Shown in pieces: positions 1-7,947 of a stretch of 28,142 bases of DNA; the stretch's first letter is position 1, and each line of letters starts with the position of its first letter. This DNA is from Candidatus Bathyarchaeota archaeon ex4484_135 (GTDB taxonomy: Archaea; Thermoproteota; Bathyarchaeia; EX4484-135), in contig NJEJ01000032.1 in the NCBI GenBank assembly GCA_002255025.1, forward strand, positions 1-28,142, written 5' to 3'. The notes beneath the pieces are model-generated. The model had not been told where the DNA came from. It did not search any database and saw nothing but the letters and a program-made list of their open reading frames with translations. The position numbers and the translations under genes are program-made.

Positions 1-7
1 GCACGAA

Positions 8-844
8 CTTTCAATTCCCCTGATGGGATTCGGCACCGCCCCCTCTGCCACGTTGCCCTCATCGCTCCTTTCAATTCCCCTGATGGGATTCTGAGGTCCA
101 TGGTCTCGCCATAATTGCCCGTAGGAGCCCTTTCAATTCCCCTGATGGGATTCATAACGCCCCTCTCAGTAAGAAAGTCTAAGGCTTTTACTTTCAATTC
201 CCCTGATGGGATTCACATGCTTTGGTCGAATAGCTCGGCCATTAGTCTTTCTTCTCTTTCAATTCCCCTGATGGGATTCTTGGACATCCGCCACGGGTGA
301 TGCGGCTGAGATCCACTACTTTCAATTCCCCTGATGGGATTCATGTGCGTGGCAGCCCACGAACAAGTGGTTTGACCGTGCTTTCAATTCCCCTGATGGG
401 ATTCAGGACGAGGTTCCCGAGGAGCCCGAGCTTGAGGACGCTTTCAATTCCCCTGATGGGATTCCTCTCAATCTTCGCCACGGCTTTTATCGTCAGAAGT
501 GAGACTTTCAATTCCCCTGATGGGATTCGAGAAGTTCAACATCTGGGCTGAATGCCGGGACCCTGAGCTTTCAATTCCCCTGATGGGATTCTGGCATCAT
601 CAATCAGCACGAATGCGTTCCTCACGTTCTCACTTTCAATTCCCCTGATGGGATTCCAGAGACAGTGCTCGCATTTCGGCTCGCCCCAGTGCTTACTTTC
701 AATTCCCCTGATGGGATTCTAAATACTTGAGGGGTAGTGGTGTCCAGGTGGTGGATGGCTTTCAATTCCCCTGATGGGATTCAAGAGCACGCCTGAGAGC
801 ATCAGCCGGGCTACTCACGGCTTTCAATTCCCCTGATGGGATTC
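8..844 (-). CRISPR. CRISPR array, type I-A-like, 14 repeats, leader-proximal end
   Basis: Fourteen identical 24-bp repeats (plus strand CTTTCAATTC...GGGATTC) begin at 8, 68, 130, 191, 256, 319, 381, 441, 505, 568, 633, 696, 759 and 821. They enclose 13 unique spacers of 36-41 nt. Bases 1-7 look like the end of another spacer, so the array continues beyond the left edge. Read on the minus strand, each repeat ends in ATTGAAAG, the usual 5' tag of crenarchaeal crRNAs. This puts transcription leftward, with the newest spacer (783-820) next to the leader. The lack of any repeat variation suggests an active or recently active array. The neighbouring cas6 would process the transcript. Confidence 0.97.
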
Positions 845-883
845 CGACCCCTTCTCGGGGCCCGTTTGGGTTTTCGGCTTTAA

Positions 884-893
884 CCTTTATAAG
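884..893 (-). promoter_or_regulatory. TATA box of the CRISPR leader
   Basis: The minus strand reads CTTATAAAGG, preceded by an A-rich stretch that could serve as a BRE. Its centre is about 45 nt before the first repeat. Transcription should start near 862, about 18 nt before the array. Confidence 0.6.
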
Positions 894-926
894 TTTTTCG
901 GGTGGCCCCGTGCGGCGCACCCCGAC

Positions 927-938
927 CTGTCCGGACAG
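927..938. promoter_or_regulatory. 12-bp palindrome in the leader
   Basis: CTGTCCGGACAG is a perfect palindrome about 35 bp upstream of the leader TATA box. It could be a protein-binding site, for example for the Csa3 regulator or the adaptation machinery. That role is inferred from position only. Confidence 0.4.
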
Positions 939-968
939 AATGGTGCGGAGCCGAAGGAGGAATGAGCC

Positions 969-985
969 CCTTTCAGCCTGAAAGG
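969..985. promoter_or_regulatory. 17-bp palindrome in the leader
   Basis: CCTTTCAG-C-CTGAAAGG is a perfect inverted repeat around one base. It lies about 80 bp upstream of the array promoter and is a candidate operator. Its partial likeness to the repeat start (CTTTCA) may be chance. Confidence 0.4.
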
Positions 986-1104
986 CGAGAGGAGCATATT
1001 GAGCCGGAGTATATAAATCCGGAGGTTTGCGTGTTATGGCACAAAAAGTGGAGCAGCGTTCTCTCACGGAGCAGGGCCGGGTGTGCATGCGGGAGGCCCC
1101 TGCC

Positions 1105-1986
1105 TCACTCCTCCAGATATTCAACTGGCCTGTAATCTATCACCCCGAAGCCCGCTGTCCGGTTGCCACCCACGTTGGAGTGCTCGGCAAACTTCAGGAG
1201 GGCATCTGCTATGCGGGCATACCGCTTGGAGTAGAGGTCGTCCGGCAGGCTGAAGTTCACGGTCCCCACGAACCCCACGGCCCACTTGTTGCTGTCCGGG
1301 TGCTCGTATACACGAACCGTCCTTATGCCGCCCGGGAAGCCCGAGATAGCTACTCCCCCAAGTTCTATCCACCTCAGGAAGCCACTGTAGCTGAAGGGCT
1401 TGCGGGAGAAAGCCCTCCACAACCTGACCAAGTTCTTGAACATGAGGATTGGCTCGGGGAGGGGCACGAAGCGCTTAAGGCCGAGGGGTAGCCTTATTCT
1501 GCGTTTAAGCCCAAGTGGTACCTCGATCGAGGGCGGCGTCGCCCTGAAGAAGCAGGGGGTCCTGAAGCAGATCGAGAAGCGTCTCACGGGCCTGGCCTCC
1601 CTGAGGAACTCCGAGAAATCGACTACTCCCACGGACACGCCTGTTAAGGGCACCTCCCTGTCCACGAGCCTTATCCTCGGCGGCCCCGAGACCACGGCCT
1701 CTAGGAAGACCTTGGATAACTCGTATTCTAGGACGCATATGCGCAAGCTGGCCACACAGGCGGGGAGCCTCTTATAGACGATCTTCAGCCTGCCACCGCT
1801 GTCGGCGAGTATTGGCGTGGTGCTATACGGGGCTATGTCGCCGCCCGAGTGCAGGTAGGCGACCAGATACTCATCGTGCTGCTTGAGGACATCAAAGAAT
1901 ATGCCTCTGCTAGCGAAGCCGGAGTAGCTCTGGAACTCCACGGGCCTATCCACAGGGAACCTCAGCCAGAGCGAGGTGAGGACCAT
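1105..1986 (-). CDS. cas6: CRISPR RNA endoribonuclease Cas6
   Basis: A 293-residue Cas6, the RAMP-fold endonuclease that cuts the repeat transcript into crRNAs. The C-terminus has the glycine-rich loop GGNRTAGFGVI at about residues 274-284, followed by a short tail. Length is normal for the family. The ATG at 1986 follows a purine-rich GGGGACGGGG and overlaps the end of cas3'' by 25 nt, so it is probably translationally coupled as the last gene of the operon. An oddity is an internal near-tandem peptide repeat (PLGLKRRIR then PLGLKRFVP) around residues 160-180, whose two halves differ at the DNA level. The family call rests on the G-rich loop and context. The catalytic residues cannot be assigned by eye. 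Confidence 0.9.
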   Translation of the reverse strand: MVLTSLWLRFPVDRPVEFQSYSGFASRGIFFDVLKQHDEYLVAYLHSGGDIAPYSTTPILADSGGRLKIVYKRLPACVASLRICVLEYELSKVFLEAVVSGPPRIRLVDREVPLTGVSVGVVDFSEFLREARPVRRFSICFRTPCFFRATPPSIEVPLGLKRRIRLPLGLKRFVPLPEPILMFKNLVRLWRAFSRKPFSYSGFLRWIELGGVAISGFPGGIRTVRVYEHPDSNKWAVGFVGTVNFSLPDDLYSKRYARIADALLKFAEHSNVGGNRTAGFGVIDYRPVEYLEE

Positions 1987-2861
1987 CCCCGTCCCCCACC
2001 TCCTCTTGAACTGGGGAGGGCCGTGAGGGAGATGTGCGCTAGTCGCCCCCTCAGCCCGAGTATTAGGTCAGCGAGCTCAGCTGGCCCCCTAGCCTCCTCA
2101 GGCAGCCTCCTGACCGCGTCTAACCAGTAGGCCCTTGAGGTCTCCCTAGCGCTCGCTGCCCTGTTGTCCGCGAGGTAGAGGATCCAGTAGAGGGCCATGC
2201 TCCTCCATGTGAGCCTGCCTAGCTTACGTTCCAGCTCGCTCGGATTCATTTGGTAGAAGTCCTCGTTGGCAAGAAATGCTAGGACAGGACGCGCGCCTCT
2301 CGCCCCCATGTGGTCAACCAGGTTCGCTAGGCCCTCTAGGGCTAACACATACCCATCACGTAGCCTGAAGCCTCTCCCCACGAGCCTCCTCATGCTGCTC
2401 GATAAGCTGTCTGTGAGATGTTGGTAAACGCCCAACCTATACAGGTCTCTCCAGTGAGTGGCCTCGTGGTGGAGGAAAGCGGCCCTCGTGATGGTTATGT
2501 TCCTACCGCACGCGCGATAGGCCACCACGGCCGAGAGGACGTTATGCCTCAGCCCCCTGAAGCCGTAGCGGGCGTAGGCCTCCGAGAGCTTCCCGACATC
2601 GTGGAGCACGGCCAACTTCTCCACGTCAGCCCATGTGAGCCCCATCCTCCGCACGACTTTCTCCAGCCGAGCCCTCATCCTCGCACACTCAAGGGCCGTG
2701 AGGGCGGTGTGAGCCACCCAGCAGCCAGCGGGCACCTTGAGCTCGCCCTTCCTCCCGCGCCAGTAGGAGAAGAAGTGCTCCGCCACGCACCTCTCGCAGG
2801 GAAGCTCAGCGAGGCCTAGCTCCCGAGCTAGGATGACGCACTCGCGAGGAGGCCTCACCAA
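1962..2861 (-). CDS. cas3'': CRISPR-associated HD nuclease Cas3''
   Basis: A 299-residue stand-alone HD nuclease of type I-A systems, which degrades the target strand opened by the Cas3' helicase. The metal-binding signature is visible: H51, the HD pair H87-D88 in LHDVGK, H106 in GLRHNV, and H131/H132 plus H136 in LHHEATH. Four cysteines lie in the first 50 residues (C8, C22, C25, C47) and could bind metal. The TTG start at 2861 overlaps the stop of cas3' by 7 nt (TTGGTGA); a GTG at 2858 is an alternative. The last 25 residues, rich in Gly, Ser and Arg, lie in the overlap with cas6 and may be of little functional weight. Helicase and nuclease are separate genes, as usual for I-A. Confidence 0.93.
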   Translation of the reverse strand: MVRPPRECVILARELGLAELPCERCVAEHFFSYWRGRKGELKVPAGCWVAHTALTALECARMRARLEKVVRRMGLTWADVEKLAVLHDVGKLSEAYARYGFRGLRHNVLSAVVAYRACGRNITITRAAFLHHEATHWRDLYRLGVYQHLTDSLSSSMRRLVGRGFRLRDGYVLALEGLANLVDHMGARGARPVLAFLANEDFYQMNPSELERKLGRLTWRSMALYWILYLADNRAASARETSRAYWLDAVRRLPEEARGPAELADLILGLRGRLAHISLTALPSSRGGGGRGWSSPRSG

Positions 2862-4534
2862 GGCCTCACCACCCCAAGCTCGATGTCCCTGATGCGCTCG
2901 TAGAAGTCCGGGTTGAGCAAGAAGATGGCCGTCTCAGCTCCCCTGACTACCTCATCCGGTCGGGCCTCGACCTTTTCGACTTGGAGGTATATGCGTCTCT
3001 CCTCCTCATCCCGCTTCCCTATCGTGATGTTCAGCATGGCCAGGAAGCTCTTTCCATCCCTCTTGTGCACGAGGGCTGATGGCACTCTGACACGCCCGCC
3101 CGGCCGCTGGGCCACGGAGAGGCTGACCAAGTTGGACCTGAAGTCGGACATCGAGACCTTCCATCCTCTCCCAGCCATGAGGGCTTCATACGTGCCTTCA
3201 TCTGGGGCCAGCCAGCACTTCACCTCCAAGCCCAGGCGGAGCAGGCTCCTGCGTATCTGCCCTCTAGGCCTCATGAAGCAGATGGATCTTTTGAACCCCG
3301 TGATAAAGCTCACGACCTTGCTAATCAGCTCTCCGACGCCAGCCTTCTTCACCAGCTTATTCACCACCTCCCGCTTGTAAACGTCCTCCAGCAGCTCCGA
3401 GGCCGCCTCAACGCTTAATGCCGCCTCAGCGAGCAAGCCCTCCCGGCCCTCGATGGCCTCTAGCGTGGCCTCGACCACTTCCTCTGGGTAAACGCCTTCA
3501 CAGGCCTCCTCGTCCAAGAAGATGAGGGCTTCCCCTCGGCTTCCCTCCCTCCTGGCCAGCCTCCCGATGCGCTGCACGAGCGAGTCCACGGGCGAGACCT
3601 CGGTCAGGAGGGTGGCGAAGTTGAAGTCCAGGCCTGCCTCCCTTGAGTGCAGCAGGAGCACCTTAGTCCCCTCGGGGAAGAAGCCAGCCTGCCTTAGCTC
3701 CCGCATGGCCTGGTAGATGCGCACGGCCCTCTCCACCTTGTTCACGACCACTAGGAGCGGGAGCCTCTTGTCCTCAAGCTCTTCCGCCAGGCCCTTGTCA
3801 TCCAAGGGCAGAGAGCCCCTGCGTATCTCAGGCGCCTCTATGGTGCCCCTGCTGGGTCTCTCGTCAGTTCTCACCAGCTCCAACTGCTTCCTGCTGCATC
3901 TCCTCTCGATCTCCTCCCGTAGGGGCGGGGGCATGGTGGCCGTCATGACCACCAGCTGGGCGCCTAGGTCCAGCAGGCACTTGACGTGCGCGGGGAGGAG
4001 GCTGGCCGAAAACCAGAAGGCGTCTTGGAGCAGCTGCACCTCATCCATGACGACCAGGGAGAGCGCCACCTTCCCCATGGGCAGGAGGAGATGGTAGCCA
4101 AAGGTCCTGAAGCCGTAGAAGGTGTAGAGCAGCGTGTCGTAAGTCGTGATGGCCAGGTCGCCCTCTAGGTAGGGCTTGGCCGAGGCGAGCTCGCCGTAAT
4201 CAATGGTTACCGTGGCTGCCCGAGCGCCCAGCCAGGCCAGGCCCTCGGATAGCCTATCCCTCATGGCATCGGCTAGCGAGCGCGTGGGCAGGACGTAGAT
4301 GAGGGAAGCCCACTCGGGCTCGCCCCCCGCCAGCTGGGCCATGAAGGGCACGGAGACGGCCTCCGTCTTGCCGCAGCCGGTTGGCGCCTCCAGGAGCACT
4401 AGCTCCCGGCCAGCAGCGAGGGCCTTCCAGACCTCCTCAAAGAAGCGGTATCTCGTGAGGAAGCGTCCCTTCCGCTCCACTATGGCCCTCACCTGCTCCC
4501 AGTAGTTCGGCTTGGGCTCGGCAGGCTGGGCCAC
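2855..4534 (-). CDS. cas3': CRISPR-associated helicase Cas3'
   Basis: A 559-residue superfamily 2 DNA helicase that unwinds target DNA after Cascade binding. Motifs in order are Walker A APTGCGKT (50-57), motif II DEVQ (164-167), motif III TAT (198-200) and motif VI QRIGRLAR (321-328). DEVQ in place of DEAD/DECH is common in Cas3'. The HD nuclease is encoded by the next gene. The start is GTG at 4534 behind GGTGGAGG. A 21-nt gap separates it from cas8a upstream, the only gap in the block from csa5 to cas6. All helicase motifs are intact. Confidence 0.95.
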   Translation of the reverse strand: MAQPAEPKPNYWEQVRAIVERKGRFLTRYRFFEEVWKALAAGRELVLLEAPTGCGKTEAVSVPFMAQLAGGEPEWASLIYVLPTRSLADAMRDRLSEGLAWLGARAATVTIDYGELASAKPYLEGDLAITTYDTLLYTFYGFRTFGYHLLLPMGKVALSLVVMDEVQLLQDAFWFSASLLPAHVKCLLDLGAQLVVMTATMPPPLREEIERRCSRKQLELVRTDERPSRGTIEAPEIRRGSLPLDDKGLAEELEDKRLPLLVVVNKVERAVRIYQAMRELRQAGFFPEGTKVLLLHSREAGLDFNFATLLTEVSPVDSLVQRIGRLARREGSRGEALIFLDEEACEGVYPEEVVEATLEAIEGREGLLAEAALSVEAASELLEDVYKREVVNKLVKKAGVGELISKVVSFITGFKRSICFMRPRGQIRRSLLRLGLEVKCWLAPDEGTYEALMAGRGWKVSMSDFRSNLVSLSVAQRPGGRVRVPSALVHKRDGKSFLAMLNITIGKRDEEERRIYLQVEKVEARPDEVVRGAETAIFLLNPDFYERIRDIELGVVRPW

Positions 4535-4555
4535 CCTCCACCGCCCTCCAGGGCC

Positions 4556-5719
4556 TCAGGCCGTGAGGAGCAGGCTGGCTGCCTTCTGGCACTCGCGCAC
4601 TCTCCGCGCAGCCTCTCCCCACAGCTTCCTCTTCTCGGGCTCCCGCCCCGTCCTCATCCGCTCCAGCGTGGAGAAGGCCCCTCTGGCGAAGAGGTAGAGG
4701 TCCCTAAGGCTCCTGATGGCCACGAAGTCCAGGAAGGACTCAAGGGCATCTACCTCGCCCGCCTCTATGAGGGCGCGGACGAGGGGAAAGAGCTCTGAGA
4801 AGGCCATGAAGCCGCGCTCGTAGAGCGTATCCAGGCCGTGGACGAGGGCCGTGATTTCCAACTCTTGGTAGCCCCTCACCTGTGGGGCCTTCGGCCTGCC
4901 CGCGAGGTTAGCACCCAACACGCGCCAGCGGGCCTGGGCCACGGCCATGGCCCTCACTAGGCCGGGCGAGAAGAGGGCTACTACGAGCTTCATCAGAACC
5001 CTAAGGGGCAACTGAGCGGCCGCGGCCACAGCCATCAGCTTGCGGTAGAACTCCTCCCAGTCCCTAATGTGATATGCCGCTAACAGGTCGAAGTAGCGGG
5101 CATCCGTGAAGCCATCGAAGGCCAGGATGGTGATCACCCTGTTCCACTCTCTGCCGCGCCCGAGGATGGGGAAGGATGCCTCAAGGAGCCCTAGGGCCGC
5201 GAGAGCGCAGCAGTATCCACATGCCTTATATGGTGCCTGCGGATATCTGCTCGCCTCGGTGAGATCGCGGTGCAGGTATTTGCCAGCCACGGGCATGAGG
5301 GGGAGCTTCACGGTCTTCCACCTCCCACGGCCCTCGCGACCTTCTCCAGCTCGCTCGGCATGCCCTGGCGTGCTCAACCTCCGCAGGTAATCGGCTAGGC
5401 CTCCCGTGTCCGTGAGAGCCTGGAGGAAGACGCCTACATCGCCCTCCGTGAAAAAGCCTAGAGGCCCTCTCGTGAGTTCCCCGGCCATCCGGTCCTCAAT
5501 GTCGGCCACATAGCTAGCTATGAGATCCGCCAGCTCGTCGTAATCGGCTACCTGCACCTCAAGCCTGTAGAAGCCGCCCACGCTCCAGGCCCTGATGAGC
5601 TCGGCCGGTATCTCGCCTTCCTGCTGCCCGAGCACCTCACACAAGGGCAGGGTCAGACCGTATAGGATGAGGGTGTCCGTGTAGAGGCCGTGGCCCGGCG
5701 TGTAGAGCTCCACGGTCAT
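4556..5719 (-). CDS. cas8a2: Type I-A Cascade large subunit Cas8a2 (Csa4)
   Basis: A 387-residue protein in the position of the I-A large subunit, between cas5 and cas3'. The N-terminus (ELYTPGHGLYTDTLILYGL) and a central cysteine motif CGYCCALAALG resemble Csa4/Cas8a2 proteins, which recognise the PAM and help recruit Cas3. The protein is poorly conserved outside these stretches, so the call rests on these motifs plus synteny. The ATG at 5719 overlaps the stop of the cas5 downstream frame as ATGA, showing tight coupling. Isoleucine codons by eye are 8 ATC, 3 ATA and 2 ATT, unlike the ATA-dominated genes to the right of 10 kb. Confidence 0.82.
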   Translation of the reverse strand: MTVELYTPGHGLYTDTLILYGLTLPLCEVLGQQEGEIPAELIRAWSVGGFYRLEVQVADYDELADLIASYVADIEDRMAGELTRGPLGFFTEGDVGVFLQALTDTGGLADYLRRLSTPGHAERAGEGREGRGRWKTVKLPLMPVAGKYLHRDLTEASRYPQAPYKACGYCCALAALGLLEASFPILGRGREWNRVITILAFDGFTDARYFDLLAAYHIRDWEEFYRKLMAVAAAAQLPLRVLMKLVVALFSPGLVRAMAVAQARWRVLGANLAGRPKAPQVRGYQELEITALVHGLDTLYERGFMAFSELFPLVRALIEAGEVDALESFLDFVAIRSLRDLYLFARGAFSTLERMRTGREPEKRKLWGEAARRVRECQKAASLLLTA

Positions 5720-6484
5720 GCTCTCCCCCTCCCTCGCCTCCTCCGCCTCCTGGCTCTGCCCGTCCTAGGCCAGAAGGTCGTGAGGACCAGCCCGCTCTCG
5801 CTCCTGATTACTCGGACGGGCTCCTCGTAGCGCACCTCCACCTCTGAGGGCCTCACCAGAGTTATGAAGCCGCTCTCCACCTTCTCCATCGCTAGCTCGC
5901 AGGGGAGCACGTAGGGCCTCATCCTCCTCGCCCACCTCTGCCTCCTCGGCCCTTACCTCTAATACCGTGCAGAGCGACTCAGTATCGCCCAGTCTCTGGG
6001 CCAGGTAGAGACATCCGGGATCCACGTCTAGGGCCTCGTCCAGCGCCCAGGCGCAGAGGAGTTCGTAGCCCATCACGTATTCCCGGTAGAAGGCATCCGT
6101 GAGCTCGACCTCGACCATCCGCTTGGCGCCAAGGAAATCCCCTGAGCGAGCCGAATCGCTCAGCCTCTCTATGGGCTTGGCCTCCCCCTTGCCCTTAGCC
6201 TCGTGAGCTTTGTCCACTACCCTGAAGCGCCTAAGGACGATCGGCGAGACCGCTAGCGGAGGCTGATCTCTGGCCAGGGAGGCCCTAGCGGCCAGAAGCT
6301 TTCCCTCTCGCACCCACTCCCTCACGCGCTCAAGCGCGGCCGTGCCCCAGCCCCTTGCCACGCCCAGGCAGTAGGCCAATAGGCCCACCAAGGATGAGGG
6401 CTGCGGCACGGGCAGGCTGGACCTGACCTGAAAGGCTTCTGGGTGCTTGATGGAAAAAATAGGGAGGCGGAGGCGGGCTACCAT
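5716..6484 (-). CDS. cas5: Cascade subunit Cas5a, reading frame interrupted by a frameshift
   Basis: The Cas5 RAMP protein caps the 5' handle of crRNA in Cascade. The N-terminal part (ARLRLPIFSIKHPEAFQVRS, then PSSLVGLLAYCLG) and the middle (LGDTESLCTVLEVR) are typical. That frame then runs into non-conserved sequence. The expected C-terminus (RPYVLPCELAMEKVESGF to VLTTFWPRTGR) lies in another frame, open from 5952 to its TGA at 5716-5718, which overlaps the cas8a start. Joining them needs a +1 shift between about 5950 and 5920, near GAGGAGGATGAGG. The ATG at 6484 forms TGATG with the cas7 stop; an ATG at 6496 is an alternative. It may be a true mutation, a sequencing or assembly indel, or two coupled ORFs (an ATG occurs at 5922 after GAGGAGG). 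Confidence 0.85.
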
Positions 6485-7452
6485 CAGCTCAGCCATGCCT
6501 CCACGACCTCCGCTGCCTTCACCACAGCCTCCACGGGCGACTCCACGACCGTAACCACATCCTCAGGCAGGATGGCGAGCGACTTGGCAGGCACATCGCC
6601 TACGGCGAAGACCCTCAGGTCCTTCACGAGGCCCGAGTCCAACGCGGCCTTGAGAGCGCCCGCGCTCTCACCAGCATAGTCCTTGAAGAAGCCATGGACT
6701 AAGTTGGGCAGGGGCTGCTTGGCCACAGCGCAGATGAGCTCCGTGGTCAGCATCACGGGCAGGGCACGCGAGCTGGCAGCGCCGAAGCGGCCGGTGAGCA
6801 GGTCCGCCGCTAGGGCCAGCATAGCGGCCTTGGCCCTCAGCTTACGCTCATCCGGGCCTATGACGGGCTCCACCGGGTTCGCTAGGGGCACGCCCACATA
6901 GGCCAGGTCCATCGTGCAGGCGAAGCCGTAGAGGCCGCTTGCATACTCGCGCTTGAAGACCATCATGGCCTCCTCGGCCTGTATTTTGCCCTCCGGCGCT
7001 AGGACAACCCTGTTATGTGTGATGGCCGCATATTCAGCCCTTAGGTCCTCGACGGGTAGCATGAACGCAAACTTCACTATGCTTTCACGACGTATCTGCT
7101 GGTCTGGCTGAAGGAAGCCGTGCAGGTCCTCGATTGCGCATCGCTTGATGAAGTCCTCCTCCGTTTTCACATCCTTATCCGGCGACCTGAACATCACGAA
7201 GCGGCGGCAGAAATCGCAGAGGCCTTGGTAGCCCGCCTCCACCAGCCGCTCCACCGTCTTGACCGCGTGCCAGTGCTTCAGCATGTTGCCCGACACGACC
7301 ACGTCCTCGGCTATCTCATAGGGCTTCGCGGGATCGCCCGTCCTGCGCACAATATACATCTTGGAGAGGGCCATGTAGTTGCCTACGGCCCCCTCCGCGT
7401 TTGCGCTGTGGAGGTTCACAATGGCCCGGCCGGTTACGCGCACATACGTCAT
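6484..7452 (-). CDS. cas7: Cascade backbone subunit Cas7 (Csa2)
   Basis: A 322-residue Cas7 of the Csa2/DevR family, which polymerises along crRNA to form the backbone of the I-A Cascade. The N-terminus (VRVTGRAIVNLHSANAEGAV) matches the RNA-binding RRM-like start of the family, and a typical GFACTMDLAYVGVPL segment follows in the middle. Length is normal. The ATG at 7452 overlaps the csa5 stop as ATGA, and its stop forms TGATG with cas5. Isoleucine codons by eye are 5 ATA, 5 ATC and 2 ATT, which differs from the core genes further right. Confidence 0.95.
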   Translation of the reverse strand: MTYVRVTGRAIVNLHSANAEGAVGNYMALSKMYIVRRTGDPAKPYEIAEDVVVSGNMLKHWHAVKTVERLVEAGYQGLCDFCRRFVMFRSPDKDVKTEEDFIKRCAIEDLHGFLQPDQQIRRESIVKFAFMLPVEDLRAEYAAITHNRVVLAPEGKIQAEEAMMVFKREYASGLYGFACTMDLAYVGVPLANPVEPVIGPDERKLRAKAAMLALAADLLTGRFGAASSRALPVMLTTELICAVAKQPLPNLVHGFFKDYAGESAGALKAALDSGLVKDLRVFAVGDVPAKSLAILPEDVVTVVESPVEAVVKAAEVVEAWLS

Positions 7453-7850
7453 GGCCTGCTCACCCTCCTGGGCTCCGGGTGTAGTAAGGCGAAGGAAGCC
7501 ACGAGGGAGCCCACCACGCGGGGTGCCTTCTCGCTGGCTGTGGCCAGCTCCACGAGTTCCCTCAGGTCCCTATCGTCCACCTCGAAGTCCTGGGGCTGCC
7601 CACTCAGCTGGAGTTCTCCCTTCGCCAGGCCCTCCTTCAGCCTCTCTATCACCCTGTCCTTGACACGGGCTGCCTCGTAAAGCGCGTCTTGGAACTCCCT
7701 CAGGTCGCGGCAGCGGGCCAGTTTATCGAAGAGGGAGAGGTTGCCCTCGACGACCTTGTAGGCAGCGAGGTAGCGGGTCCAGCGGTCGAGCGCGCGGCCC
7801 CTGGCAGTCAGCAGCTGCCTCGCGATGTCTAGGAGCTCTACATGCCTCAT
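7449..7850 (-). CDS. csa5: Cascade small subunit Csa5 (Cas11a)
   Basis: A small, mostly helical protein (133 residues from ATG 7850) at the head of the cascade genes. Size, helix-rich composition and position directly before cas7 identify the I-A small subunit, which sits along the Cascade belly and stabilises the R-loop. A TATA-like box at 7884-7892 predicts transcription from about 7862. This favours the ATG at 7850 behind GGTGGTAGAG; a GTG at 7859 in the same frame is also possible. It overlaps cas7 by 4 nt. Sequence conservation in this family is weak, so the call depends partly on context. Confidence 0.85.
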   Translation of the reverse strand: MRHVELLDIARQLLTARGRALDRWTRYLAAYKVVEGNLSLFDKLARCRDLREFQDALYEAARVKDRVIERLKEGLAKGELQLSGQPQDFEVDDRDLRELVELATASEKAPRVVGSLVASFALLHPEPRRVSRP

Positions 7851-7883
7851 CTCTACCACCCGCCCTTAGCTGGTCTGGCAGTG

Positions 7884-7892
7884 CTAATAAGC
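7884..7892 (-). promoter_or_regulatory. Promoter of the cascade operon
   Basis: The minus strand reads GCTTATTAG, centred about 26 nt before a predicted start near 7862. It lies in the 97-bp gap between csa3 and csa5, which is AT-richer than its surroundings. A Csa3 operator may lie here. Confidence 0.5.
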
Positions 7893-7947
7893 TTTTTGGT
7901 GCACGGATGGGAAATTCATTATTCGGGAAGTGCAATTTTCTGCAACA

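Larger units (their letters stand above)
845..1104 (-). promoter_or_regulatory. CRISPR leader region
   Basis: This 260-bp stretch between the first repeat and the end of cas6 is the leader, judged from repeat orientation. It holds the array promoter at 884-893 and two perfect palindromes at 927-938 and 969-985. Near its right end is a plus-strand TATA-like box (1010-1018), then GGAGG and an ATG at 1036. No conserved protein is recognisable in it. Confidence 0.7.

Noticed and set aside
115..551. Open frames within the CRISPR array
   Set aside because: They are translations of the repeats (recurring FNSPDGI and LSIPLMGF) and not genes.
2418..4505. Plus-strand open frames opposite cas3' and cas3''
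   Set aside because: They are shadows of GC-rich leftward genes with complete motifs. They have no promoters or recognisable domains.
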